DNA from: Myxococcales bacterium
GTDB taxonomy: Bacteria; Myxococcota_A; Bradymonadia; Bradymonadales; Bradymonadaceae
Length of the DNA: 51,698 nt
Assembly: GCA_007120035.1 (NCBI GenBank)
Contig: SKON01000034.1
Span: 1 to 51,698 of the forward strand
Direction: 5' to 3'
The notes under the pieces are model-generated. The model was not told where the DNA came from. It saw nothing but the letters and a program-made list of their open reading frames with translations, and did not search any database. Both the position numbers and the translations under genes were made by a program. Positions 8,346 to 16,224 of the stretch are shown piece by piece. Position 1 is the stretch's first letter, and each line of letters begins with the position of its first letter.

Positions 8346-9561
8346 GGGCCAGGCCGACCAGGGCCACAAGGAGCGCCAGGGGGGAGGGGTAGCTCGGAGC
8401 CGTGGAGCAGCCTCCGGAGGTCACGCCGGCGGAGCGGGTCACCAGGGCTCCGGGAGGCGATGAGCCGGCGGGATCGCCGTCGGTGCCGGGGTCTGCGGGG
8501 TCCTGGGGATCCTGAGGATCGTGAGGATCGTCGGGGATCACCGTGTCGTCGACCACGCATTGGCCTTCCTCGCAGCCGTCGGCGCAGTCGAGCTCTTCGC
8601 AGGGGTCGGTCTCGGGCTCCTCCGGTGGGGTGAGGCACTCTCCGAGGAGGCAGCCGGCGGAGCAGTCCTCCACGGCGGTGGCCTCGTCACCGTCGCAGAT
8701 CACCCGCTGGGTTTGATCCACGCAGTGGGAGGGATCGTCGTGGCGCATGCAGTAGGCGTCGTAGTTGGGCGGTTCCGTGGAGACGCCGCCGCAGGAGCCG
8801 GTGGCCTGGCGGATCTGGATGTCCTCGCCATAGTGAAACCGCTGCATGTCCTCGTAGAACCATCCCCGGCTGGCCAGGCAGCTCTGTCCGTTCTGGGAAG
8901 CGCAGCCCCGATTACGGGGGTTGCGGTTGCAGTCGCCGTCGTCGGGGACCCAGCCGAGGGTGGTCATCTCGATAGTACAGCCCGAGAGACCGAGGTTGTA
9001 GGTGACGAAGCGCTGGGTGGTGGTGCTGTCGTTACCCCCGGCGCCGTCGCAGGCTTCTTCGGGAGCGCCGTCGTTGGGGTTGGCGGGGATCGCGCCGGCC
9101 ACATAGAAGGGGGCGATGATGTTGTCGCCCCAGGTGAGGTACTGCCCGCGGGTGGCCCGGGCGGCCTCGAAGTGGCGAGGGCCCGCGGTGGCGTAGGGGC
9201 AGCTAAAGACCTGATCGCTCTGGCTGTCCCCGATGGTGCTCTGCCCGTTCACGAGCATCACATAGTAAAGGTAGCCACGGGCCTGGATGGCCTGTGCTTT
9301 CAGAGCCTCCATGGGAGCGTTGCCGTTCTCGCAGGCGACGACGTTGGCCACGTAGGAGTCTTCGATGTGGACCTGCCCGGTGCCCTGGACGTTGACGTGG
9401 CAGGGCGCTTCGAGGGGCAGCTGCAGGGTGCGAGGCTCCTCGGGGGGCGGGCCGGCAGCCCCCTGGCGAGGAAGCGGCGAGGTGTCGGCGTGGCAGCCGG
9501 TGGCCAGGAGGAGTGCTGCTGCCAGGGGGAGGAGCAGGAGGGCCAGGGGTCGGGATCGCAT
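8296..9561 (-). CDS. SpoIID-domain exported protein with MYXO-CTERM-like anchor
   Basis: A 421-aa exported protein. A signal peptide ends near Cys23 (LLATGC), which may be a lipobox. Residues about 66-160 resemble the SpoIID/LytB domain ([15 protein letters not shown], then SQSDQVFSC), a family that includes peptidoglycan lytic enzymes. The middle is Cys-rich, followed by an Asp/Pro-rich linker (about 345-370). The C-terminus fits a MYXO-CTERM sorting signal: a Cys-containing motif (GGCSTAP), a hydrophobic helix and an Arg-rich tail. No sporulation genes are nearby, so a role in wall remodelling or surface display is more likely. It lies 79 nt downstream of the CAP lipoprotein gene on the same strand. 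Its last 50 nt run antiparallel to the end of upp. Confidence 0.82.
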   Translation of the reverse strand: MRSRPLALLLLPLAAALLLATGCHADTSPLPRQGAAGPPPEEPRTLQLPLEAPCHVNVQGTGQVHIEDSYVANVVACENGNAPMEALKAQAIQARGYLYYVMLVNGQSTIGDSQSDQVFSCPYATAGPRHFEAARATRGQYLTWGDNIIAPFYVAGAIPANPNDGAPEEACDGAGGNDSTTTQRFVTYNLGLSGCTIEMTTLGWVPDDGDCNRNPRNRGCASQNGQSCLASRGWFYEDMQRFHYGEDIQIRQATGSCGGVSTEPPNYDAYCMRHDDPSHCVDQTQRVICDGDEATAVEDCSAGCLLGECLTPPEEPETDPCEELDCADGCEEGQCVVDDTVIPDDPHDPQDPQDPADPGTDGDPAGSSPPGALVTRSAGVTSGGCSTAPSYPSPLALLVALVGLALISFRRADPRRRPTRG

Positions 9562-9640
9562 GGTCTTCTCGGGGGGGCCGAACGAGTGATTTTCACCATT
9601 GTGGCATATGGTAGGGAAAGGTGCCAGAGGTGGCCATCGT

Positions 9641-10399
9641 TCAGCGGCGTCCGAAGTGCTTCACCCAGTAGCGTCCGAAGTTGCCGTCGCCTTCGAAGTA
9701 GGCCACGCCCAGCTCGGTGTGATGGGGGTAGAGGAGGTTTTCTCGATGGCTCGGGGAGTCCATCCAGGCGGCGACGACGGACACCGGGGAGCTCTGGCCA
9801 CCGCCGACGTTTTCGCCGGTGCAGGTCCCGCCGTAGCCGTTGGCGGCGCATCGCTGGAAGAAGGTCGTCCCGTCCAGGGAGTCATGGGCGAAGTAGTCGC
9901 AGAGGCTCAGGTCCATGGCGTGGATCATGGCGGACTCCGCCAGGGTTCCGTCGTAGCCAAGGGCGTGAAGTCCCCGGGAGGTGCGCTCCTCGTTGACGAG
10001 CTCCCAGACCTGGCAGGGGAAGCTGGGGTCGCCGGGGGGGCACTCCGTGACCACCCCCTGGGCGGGTCCGCAGAATCGGCAGACGTCGGGGTCGTCGGCG
10101 CAGTCCAGGCTGAGGAGGGGTTCGTCGGGCTCGGGGTCCTCGAGCGTCTCAGGTTCTTCCCATCGTTGGGCGGTCTCGCGGTTCGCTGGATCGTGGGTGG
10201 CGTTCTTCTCGTTGTTCGCCGGGCGAGTGCCCCACATGGGTCCGCCACCGGAGCTGTCTTCTTCGGAGACCTCGTCCCGCGGGTTCTCATCTTGATGATG
10301 GGGATAGCGGTCGTCGTCGCCGAGCTCGTCCATGTCGCCACAGGCGGCCCAGAAGAGGACCGCGAAGAGGGTGAGTGTAGCTGCCGTTCTTCGGTTCAT
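9641..10399 (-). CDS. CAP/SCP-domain lipoprotein
   Basis: A 252-aa protein with a signal peptide ending at Cys20 (FWAAC, an atypical lipobox), a polar linker, a short Cys-containing stretch (about 99-130) and a C-terminal CAP (SCP/PR-1) domain (about 130-252). Recognisable CAP features are LVNEERTSRGLHAL, HAMDLSLCDYFAHDS, GENVGGG, SHRENLL and LGVAYF. The four-residue His/Glu cavity pattern of the family appears largely present. Function of bacterial CAP proteins is poorly defined; many are secreted. AGGAG precedes the ATG but is partly inside a predicted hairpin (10407-10441). It is probably first in a two-gene unit with the SpoIID-domain gene. Confidence 0.87.
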   Translation of the reverse strand: MNRRTAATLTLFAVLFWAACGDMDELGDDDRYPHHQDENPRDEVSEEDSSGGGPMWGTRPANNEKNATHDPANRETAQRWEEPETLEDPEPDEPLLSLDCADDPDVCRFCGPAQGVVTECPPGDPSFPCQVWELVNEERTSRGLHALGYDGTLAESAMIHAMDLSLCDYFAHDSLDGTTFFQRCAANGYGGTCTGENVGGGQSSPVSVVAAWMDSPSHRENLLYPHHTELGVAYFEGDGNFGRYWVKHFGRR

Positions 10400-10406
10400 C
10401 TGTGCT

Positions 10407-10441
10407 CCTCGCCGGCCGCACTATGCGGTTCTTCGGCGAGG
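10407..10441 (-). promoter_or_regulatory. Leader hairpin overlapping the Shine-Dalgarno of the CAP gene
   Basis: 10407-10414 pairs with 10434-10441 (8 bp, CCTCGCCG/CGGCGAGG), and an inner 5-bp stem 416-420/424-428 has a 3-nt loop. In the transcript of the CAP gene the 3' side of the outer stem includes part of the AGGAG (10409-10405) just before the start at 10399, so folding could limit ribosome access. No known riboswitch was recognised. Confidence 0.35.
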
Positions 10442-10531
10442 CGGGTGTAGCGTAAAAGGTTTTGTTTTTCAATGGGTTATGGGGTTTTGGTTTGTCGGGG
10501 TTCGTGGTGGGCTGGACGTTCGGGCGGTGCG

Positions 10532-10585
10532 CCCGACCCCTCCGCCCTTCGGGCACCTCCCCGCAGGCGGGGAGGGGGTCTCGGG
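10532..10585. repeat. GC-rich imperfect inverted repeat
   Basis: CCCGACCCCTCC at 10534-10545 is mirrored by GGAGGGGGTCTCGGG at 10571-10585, and inner hairpins GCCCTTCGGGC and CCTCCCCGC/GCGGGGAGG are nested between. It resembles REP-type intergenic repeats of GC-rich genomes. No coding potential was seen. Confidence 0.5.
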
Positions 10586-10603
10586 CTTCGTTGTTTCCTT
10601 CGA

Positions 10604-10648
10604 GGTTCGCGGGGGTATTGATCGTGGCGTGGGGGTTTGCGGCGGTCA
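10604..10648 (-). repeat. Degenerate 30-bp units left of the palindromic element
   Basis: About one and a half degenerate copies of the 30-bp unit, including GATCGTGGCG and a GGGGTTTGCGGCGG core. They are in mirror orientation to the 30-bp units on the right side (10961-11095) and in the same orientation as the units near 51.4 kb. Confidence 0.5.
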
Positions 10649-10670
10649 TTTTCAAGCATAGTTCAGGGTT

Positions 10671-10934
10671 CCCACGGTCTACCCCCGGCTAAACCCGGGG
10701 GCTGGAGTGGGCTGGGCTCCGCTGGGGTCATGACCCCGCTCCGCCTGAGATGTTCTCCACATAGTCGACCAATCGAGAACCAACCCGGTGCGGGGTTCGA
10801 CGGTGCTGGAGTGAATCCGGGCCTGGTTCGGAACGACTCCGTTCTCCGAAACATCTCAGGCGGAGCGGGGTCATGACCCCAGCGGAGCCCAGCCCACTCC
10901 AGCCCCCGGGTTTTAGCCGGGGGTAGACCGTGGG
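10671..10934. mobile_element. Long palindromic intergenic element, copy 1 (complete)
   Basis: A 264-bp element with about 84-bp arms that are near-perfect reverse complements: left arm 10671-10754 and right arm 10850-10934, with a single A insertion in the right arm. They surround a 95-bp core (10755-10849). Each arm contains its own small hairpins, including the perfect palindrome GGGGTCATGACCCC. Weaker mirrored similarity (CATTTTC...ATAGTTCAGGG) extends outwards to the 30-bp repeats on both sides. It encodes no protein of recognisable family. A partial second copy at 51490-51698 has the same arms and the same core in reverse, so it is a dispersed repeat, possibly a non-autonomous MITE-like element. 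Mobility is inference. Confidence 0.75.
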
Positions 10935-10960
10935 AGCCCTGTACTATTTTCGGAAATGAC

Positions 10961-11095
10961 CGCCGGGAACCCCGACGTTGCGGTGCCCATTCGCCGGGAA
11001 CCCGGACGTTGCGATGTCCATCGCCGGGAACCCCGACGTTGCGGTGTGAATCGCCGGGAACCCCAACGTTGCGGTGTGGATCGCCGGGAACCCCT
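10961..11095 (+). repeat. 30-bp tandem repeats, right flank of palindromic element copy 1
   Basis: Four units plus a partial fifth begin at 10961, 10992, 11022, 11052 and 11082, each starting CGCCGGGAAC followed by CCCGACGTTGCG with minor changes. The period is 30 bp (the first step is 31). The last unit is broken off before the downstream lipoprotein gene ends at 11129. There are no spacers, so this is not a CRISPR array. Confidence 0.85.
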
Positions 11096-11128
11096 GCCCA
11101 CTTGCGGGTTGGCGGTGGGTCAGGATCG

Positions 11129-13369
11129 TCAGTCCAAGAAGAGCTCACCCTCGAAGGCGGCTTCGAGGATCAGGAAGCCCTCACGGACCTCGAGGGGGCG
11201 GGTCATGCGGATGTCGAGGTCGAGGTCGGCGAGCTCGGGGGAGAACTCGTCGAGGCCGGCGAGGTCGGGGATGGGGAGGCTGAAGGAGAGGCCTTCGCCG
11301 AGGGCATCGTCGATCTGGGGCCAGAGTTGGTTTCGGATCAGGCTGATCAGGCCGCCGGCGTCGAGGAAGGGGGACTCCTCGGTGGAGTCGATGAGCCAGA
11401 GCTCGATGTCGGGATCGTCGCTGATCTCGATGGCGATGGCATCGTCCTGGATCAGGAGGTTGGCGCCGACGGCGAGGCGGGCGCCGAAGCGGTCGGTCTG
11501 GGTGGCCCAGCCGAGGTCGAGCTCAAGCTGTCCCAGGTGAAGGAGGAGGTCGTAGGGCTGGTTCCCGACGGGGGGAGCGGCCACGGGGGGGAGCATGCCG
11601 GTGGCGTGGCCGGTCTGCAGGAGGGGGCCCAGTGACGGGGGCACCATGGTGGAGATGTCGAGGTCCAGGAGGCCTGCGTCCCAGAGGTTGTTGAAGATGG
11701 CGTTGATCAGCGCCAGGTCGAGGCCGATCTGGATACGGCTCTCGTCGAAGAGGGGCAAAGGCCGAGGCCCGGAGGTCATGACGGCGACGCCGGGGTTGTC
11801 GGGGAAGGACCGGGCGGTCTCAATGGCGAGCTGGGCCTCGACGATGCCCTCGATGCCCTGGAGGTAGGTGGGCAAGAGCTGGCTGATCTGGCCGTAGAAC
11901 TCCAAGAGGAGGGGGTCGCCGACGCCGACGTCGACGTCGAAGGGCTGGTAGGCGATAGCCTCCTCCAGGGAGGTGAACACGTCGGTGAGGAGATCCGGGA
12001 GGGTGTCGATGAAGGAGAGGTTCACGCTGTCCAGGAGGATCGTCTCCAGGCTCTCTCGCAGGAGGCTGTCGGCGAGCTCGAAGATGGCGTTGGCTTCATC
12101 GCTGGCGAAGTTGCCGGTGGCGTTCTCGATGGCGATCGCGAAGTTGACGAGCTCCACGGTGACGGGCTCGTTGGCGGAAGTCTTCTCCACGTCGACCTCG
12201 GCGAAGACGGCGAGCCCGGCTTCGATGGAGCCGTCGAGGTTGAGGAGCTGATCGGCGAAGTCGAGGTGGCCCGAGGTGACGGCGTGGATGTCTTGAAGCT
12301 GGGCGAAGATCTGAAGCCCCGTAGAGGTGGTGTCGATCTCCACGCGGGGCTCGCCGATCTGGACCTCGGGCACGGAGAGGTAGAAGCCGCTGGAGTCGAC
12401 GACGGGGTCAGGGAGCTGGGCGCCGAGGTCCAGGAAGAGAAGCACCAGGTAGATGATGTCCGCCAGGTCCTCGGTGAGGATCTGGGAGTCGGAGATCATG
12501 GTGGGGTTGGATCCGTCGTCGAAGAAGTTTTGGCCCAGGCGCATGATCAGCGCCGTGTCGAGTTGGGTGTGCAGGGAGGTCCCGTCGTGCTCGGTGGGGA
12601 GGAAGTCGGGGGCCCAGATGAAGCTGGCGGCGTCGAGGCCGTCGAGAGGATGGAGGCCGTCGAAGGCCCGGACGATGATGGTGTTGACCCCGAAGTTAGG
12701 GGTGTATTCGTAGGAGAACCGGCGATCGGAGTCGATGGGGACGTCGATGCCGTTGATCTGGACCCGGTTGATGTCGCGGGCGGAGGTGACGACCCCTTCG
12801 ACGAGGACTGTGTCGGAGTTCTGGCCGGAGAAGTGGTCGCCACCGATGGGGGTTTCGAGGGTGACCGTGGGTCCGTCGGCGACGTGGACGGTGTGGCTGG
12901 CGCAAGCCGGGTGGGAGGGCAGGGCGTCGACGGCGCAGGCCTCGAAGGTGACGTCGCCGTGGTCTCGGAGATACCACCGGTTGGACTCGCCATCTCGCTC
13001 CACGAGGTCCTCGGGGGTGACGGTCCACTCCACGGGGACCTCGCCGAGGGGCTGCCACTGGTAGTTGTAGGCCCGGGCCCGGGGGGTAACCCGGGTGTCC
13101 AGGGCGTAGGCGAATCGGGTCGGGGAGACGTCGACGATCAGGTAGGCAGGGATCACAGAGGGGTCGAAGGACTGGTTGTGATCGGGGTCCTGAATCTGGT
13201 TGCCGGGGTCCTGATTCTGGTTGTCCGGCTCCTGGTTGAGCTGGTTCTGATTGTCGGGCTCGTCCTGTGGGGGATCGCCGCCGCAGCCGATGAGGCCGGC
13301 GGTGGCGAAGAGGAGCGCGAGGGCGAGGGCGGGGAGGCCGCGGGATGTGGTGATCTGGGTGGCGATCAT
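11129..13369 (-). CDS. Large lipoprotein with Ig-like and possible TULIP-like domains (paralogue of upstream gene)
   Basis: A 746-aa lipoprotein: lipobox GLIGC (Cys29), then an Asn/Gln/Asp-rich linker (about 33-70). An N-terminal beta region is followed by an Ig-like segment (about 165-260) resembling glucodextranase-B-type domains. A long C-terminal region of alternating amphipathic strands and helices ends in a Pro-containing strand and the segment EGFLILEAAFEG. This pattern recalls the TULIP/BPI lipid-binding fold; that is inference from pattern only. It aligns by eye over most of its length with the gene just upstream, sharing the Ig-like domain, a QNFFDDG/QDAIDDG motif and the C-terminal architecture. 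It starts 1 nt after the upstream stop (TGATATG), so translation is probably coupled. Confidence 0.75.
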   Translation of the reverse strand: MIATQITTSRGLPALALALLFATAGLIGCGGDPPQDEPDNQNQLNQEPDNQNQDPGNQIQDPDHNQSFDPSVIPAYLIVDVSPTRFAYALDTRVTPRARAYNYQWQPLGEVPVEWTVTPEDLVERDGESNRWYLRDHGDVTFEACAVDALPSHPACASHTVHVADGPTVTLETPIGGDHFSGQNSDTVLVEGVVTSARDINRVQINGIDVPIDSDRRFSYEYTPNFGVNTIIVRAFDGLHPLDGLDAASFIWAPDFLPTEHDGTSLHTQLDTALIMRLGQNFFDDGSNPTMISDSQILTEDLADIIYLVLLFLDLGAQLPDPVVDSSGFYLSVPEVQIGEPRVEIDTTSTGLQIFAQLQDIHAVTSGHLDFADQLLNLDGSIEAGLAVFAEVDVEKTSANEPVTVELVNFAIAIENATGNFASDEANAIFELADSLLRESLETILLDSVNLSFIDTLPDLLTDVFTSLEEAIAYQPFDVDVGVGDPLLLEFYGQISQLLPTYLQGIEGIVEAQLAIETARSFPDNPGVAVMTSGPRPLPLFDESRIQIGLDLALINAIFNNLWDAGLLDLDISTMVPPSLGPLLQTGHATGMLPPVAAPPVGNQPYDLLLHLGQLELDLGWATQTDRFGARLAVGANLLIQDDAIAIEISDDPDIELWLIDSTEESPFLDAGGLISLIRNQLWPQIDDALGEGLSFSLPIPDLAGLDEFSPELADLDLDIRMTRPLEVREGFLILEAAFEGELFLD

Positions 13370-13370
13370 A

Positions 13371-16130
13371 TCACTGGACTCCGAATTCGGCGCGAAGGAT
13401 CAGGTGGCGGAGGGTCTGCTCCATGTCGGCGTCGACGAGGCCGAGGGAGCCGCCCACGGGGAGGCCGTACTGACCCAGGTCGGGGGTGATGGTGAACGAC
13501 GGGATCGGCAGCGCCGGCAGGGCGGCGTTCAGGGATTGGTCGATCACGTTCTGGAGGAGTACCTGGAGGAAGTTTTCCAGGACGTCCCGGGCAGCCTCGG
13601 TGATGGATGCCTCTTCCGGGGAGAAGTAGAACTCGTCGATGACCACATCGGCGAAGCTGATCTCGTCGCCGTTCAGGGCGATGCTGGTGTCGGCTGTGGC
13701 GCCGACGACGAGGGTGATGGGGTTCTCGAAGAGGCCCGGGTAGGCGATGCTCAGGCGCATGGCGCCGAGCATCAGGGTGGCGGTCTCGTCGGAGTTGAGG
13801 ACCACCACCGGGGGCAGGCGGGTGTCGAGAGAGACCGAGGTGCCGGCGGGGGCATCGTCGCCGAAGAGGGCGTCGCCGACCTCGGCGTGGAAGAGGCCTC
13901 CTCGCCACAGGGAGTGGAGGGCCTGGTTGAGCAGAGCGATATGAACGGCGGCGGCGGCGGTGTCGCCCGTGGGGTTGAGTAGGAAGTTGCCGGCGGGGTG
14001 GATGATCCCCTGGGTGGGGATGGAGTGGGCGGCCCCGGAGGCCGGAATCAGTCGTGGCCCGAGTCCCATGAGGAGTCGGGAAGAGTTGGCGTTGGCGTGG
14101 GAGAAAGTAAACCCGAAGTCCAGGGAGAGCTCGCCGGTGCCGTCCAGGCGGGGGACGTCGATCTGGGTGCCCAGGGCGTCGATGTCGAGAGATTCGAAAA
14201 GGCTGGTGAAGAGGTCGTCGAAGTTGTCGACGATGGCGCTCTCGAAGGCGCCCTCGATGGCGCTCCCCAGGGATCCCTGGAAGAGGGAGGCGATGGCGCT
14301 GTACATGGCGCTGGAGAACCAGTTGCCACCAGAGAGGCTGACGCTGCCGCTGTCGACGCGCTCTACCTCGCGCAGGGAGATGGAGGGCAGGCCGCCGGAG
14401 AGGCCGATGTCGGCGGTGAGCTCGAGCTCCAGGTAGGAGATGGTAGCCACCGGGTTATAGGTGCCAGGGCAATACCACCGACCGTCTCGGATCGTGGTGG
14501 GCACCCGGATGTCGTTGAGCCGTGCAAAGAGACGCAGACCACCGCCGATCAACTGCAGGGAGGTGATATGGGGGTCGCCCACGTATTGGAAGCCGTTGAC
14601 GTAGAGGTCGAAGCCGCAGAAGTCGGGGTCGTAAGGGTTGCCAGCCGTGATCTGGGACTCGATCTGCTGGCGGAGACCGTCGCTGTTGAGGACGGCCAGG
14701 AGGAGGTCGTTCAGGCTGCGGATATTGCCGTCGAAGTCGCCGTCGTCGATGGCGTCCTGGCTGAGGCGGAGGGCCACGGCGTCGTTGAGGTACGAGGTCG
14801 GGGAGTGCCAGTGGTTGGAGACCAGGAAAGCGCAGGTGCGGACGCTCTCCTCGCCGAAGACGTCCTGGGCGACGATGTCGACGAAGTTGATGCCGTACCG
14901 GGGTTGGACGGTGGCCGAAAACTCACCATCGGAGTTGAAGGAGACCGCCGAGCCGTTGACGAAGACCTGATCGAGGCCGTTTTCGTCGGCCGCCGTGCCC
15001 TCGAAGGTGAGGTTAGAGCCGGGGTTGTGGACGACCATGGCGCCGTCGGCCGGGCTGGAGCAGCTGATGCTGGGGCCGGTCTCGTTGACGACGATCTGGC
15101 GCTCCTCGTAGAGGATCACGTCGTCGTGGGTGGCGCCGGTGACCTCGGCGGTGAGGGTGTAGGTGCCCTCTTCGGAGAATCGGAACCGCCCGGAGCCGAA
15201 ATACTCGCCATCGGGGGTGGCCTCGAAGGCGATGGGGGCGTCGGCGATCTCGTTTCCGAATCGGTCCTGGACCAGGGTCGCCAGGGTGATGATCTGGCCG
15301 GTGCGATAGACGGTCTGGAAGGGGACGAGGTCGACGATCAGCTCGTAGGGGAGGTCGGGGAGGACCTCCAGGGTATCGGGGAACATCTCGTAGACGCCAG
15401 GGCTCTGGCAGCTGAAGGTGTAGATGCCCGTGGTGGTGATGGAGATGGACTTGGCGTCGTTATCGATAGCGATGCCCGAGCCGGAGGTGTCAGCCAGGAC
15501 GTTGAACTCGGCGTCATGGATGGGGTTTCCATAGCTGTCGAAGGCTTCGCAGCTCACCTGGATCTCGCCGCCGGCGACGGTCTGATAGTCGCTCAAGGTG
15601 GCGCGGGTGGTGTGGACCGGACCGGGTTGGATCAGGATCTCCAGGGGATTGGGGTCGGTGAGGCCCAGGTCCGGGGCCTGGCAGTTCACCGAAGCCGAGC
15701 CGGTCCGGATGGCCCGGAGGCCGCCGGGCGCGGAGTTGAACGCGTTGTTGGGGTTGCGATTCAGGCGAGAGGACGGAGGGGAGTCGCCCTCTTCTTCGTC
15801 GTACTCGATGGCGGAGCCCCAGGCGTCGAGGAAGACACAGCGGTGCCGGAGGATGTCACCGGTGGTCATCACCTGGGGGGTGAGAAGTTCCGTGGTGATC
15901 GCCACCGGTATGGCCGGCGGATCACCGGTGCCCGGTGGGAGGGTTTGCTCCGGGGGCTCGGTCTGATTGTCGGGCTCGGACTGGTTGTCGGGCTCGACCT
16001 GGTTGGCGTCCTGGTTCTCCTCGGAGGTGTCCCAGTAGGGATCTTCGCCGGTGTCGTCGGCGCCGCAAGCAGCCAGGAAGAGCAGGAGGAGTATGGCGAG
16101 GGGGGTGACCGCGCGGGAGAGAAGAGCCAT
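13371..16130 (-). CDS. Large lipoprotein with Ig-like and possible TULIP-like domains
   Basis: A 919-aa lipoprotein with lipobox LAAC (Cys22) and an Asn/Gln/Glu-rich linker. Several Ig/invasin-like beta domains lie in the N-terminal half, including bacterial-Ig-like stretches such as DRFGNEIADAPIAFEA. A glucodextranase-B-type Ig segment precedes the C-terminal half, which ends with LPALPIPSFTITPDLG and DMEQTLRHLILRAEF. The C-terminal half resembles BPI/TULIP barrels by pattern, and it is paralogous to the downstream gene. The ATG at 16130 was chosen because it places a canonical signal peptide at the N-terminus; an in-frame TTG at 16166 has no ribosome-binding site. It is the first gene of a two-gene unit, 94 nt downstream of the kinase gene. 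Lipid transport between membranes is a possible role but unproven. Confidence 0.75.
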   Translation of the reverse strand: MALLSRAVTPLAILLLLFLAACGADDTGEDPYWDTSEENQDANQVEPDNQSEPDNQTEPPEQTLPPGTGDPPAIPVAITTELLTPQVMTTGDILRHRCVFLDAWGSAIEYDEEEGDSPPSSRLNRNPNNAFNSAPGGLRAIRTGSASVNCQAPDLGLTDPNPLEILIQPGPVHTTRATLSDYQTVAGGEIQVSCEAFDSYGNPIHDAEFNVLADTSGSGIAIDNDAKSISITTTGIYTFSCQSPGVYEMFPDTLEVLPDLPYELIVDLVPFQTVYRTGQIITLATLVQDRFGNEIADAPIAFEATPDGEYFGSGRFRFSEEGTYTLTAEVTGATHDDVILYEERQIVVNETGPSISCSSPADGAMVVHNPGSNLTFEGTAADENGLDQVFVNGSAVSFNSDGEFSATVQPRYGINFVDIVAQDVFGEESVRTCAFLVSNHWHSPTSYLNDAVALRLSQDAIDDGDFDGNIRSLNDLLLAVLNSDGLRQQIESQITAGNPYDPDFCGFDLYVNGFQYVGDPHITSLQLIGGGLRLFARLNDIRVPTTIRDGRWYCPGTYNPVATISYLELELTADIGLSGGLPSISLREVERVDSGSVSLSGGNWFSSAMYSAIASLFQGSLGSAIEGAFESAIVDNFDDLFTSLFESLDIDALGTQIDVPRLDGTGELSLDFGFTFSHANANSSRLLMGLGPRLIPASGAAHSIPTQGIIHPAGNFLLNPTGDTAAAAVHIALLNQALHSLWRGGLFHAEVGDALFGDDAPAGTSVSLDTRLPPVVVLNSDETATLMLGAMRLSIAYPGLFENPITLVVGATADTSIALNGDEISFADVVIDEFYFSPEEASITEAARDVLENFLQVLLQNVIDQSLNAALPALPIPSFTITPDLGQYGLPVGGSLGLVDADMEQTLRHLILRAEFGVQ

Positions 16131-16224
16131 TGGTGATCCCGGGGCGAGGGATGAAGATGGAGGCAATCGATCGTGGGATAGAGAGTACCTGGATCGCCGG
16201 AAGGCTGCAAATTCCGGGAGGTGT

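Noticed and set aside
10961-11095. CRISPR-like array
   Set aside because: The 30-bp units are directly adjacent with no unique spacers, and there are no cas genes in the window.
10663-11148. Open frame with decapeptide-like repeats across the palindromic element and 30-bp repeats
   Set aside because: A 30-bp period keeps any frame open and gives repeats automatically. There is no ribosome-binding site or family, and most of it is inverted repeat DNA.
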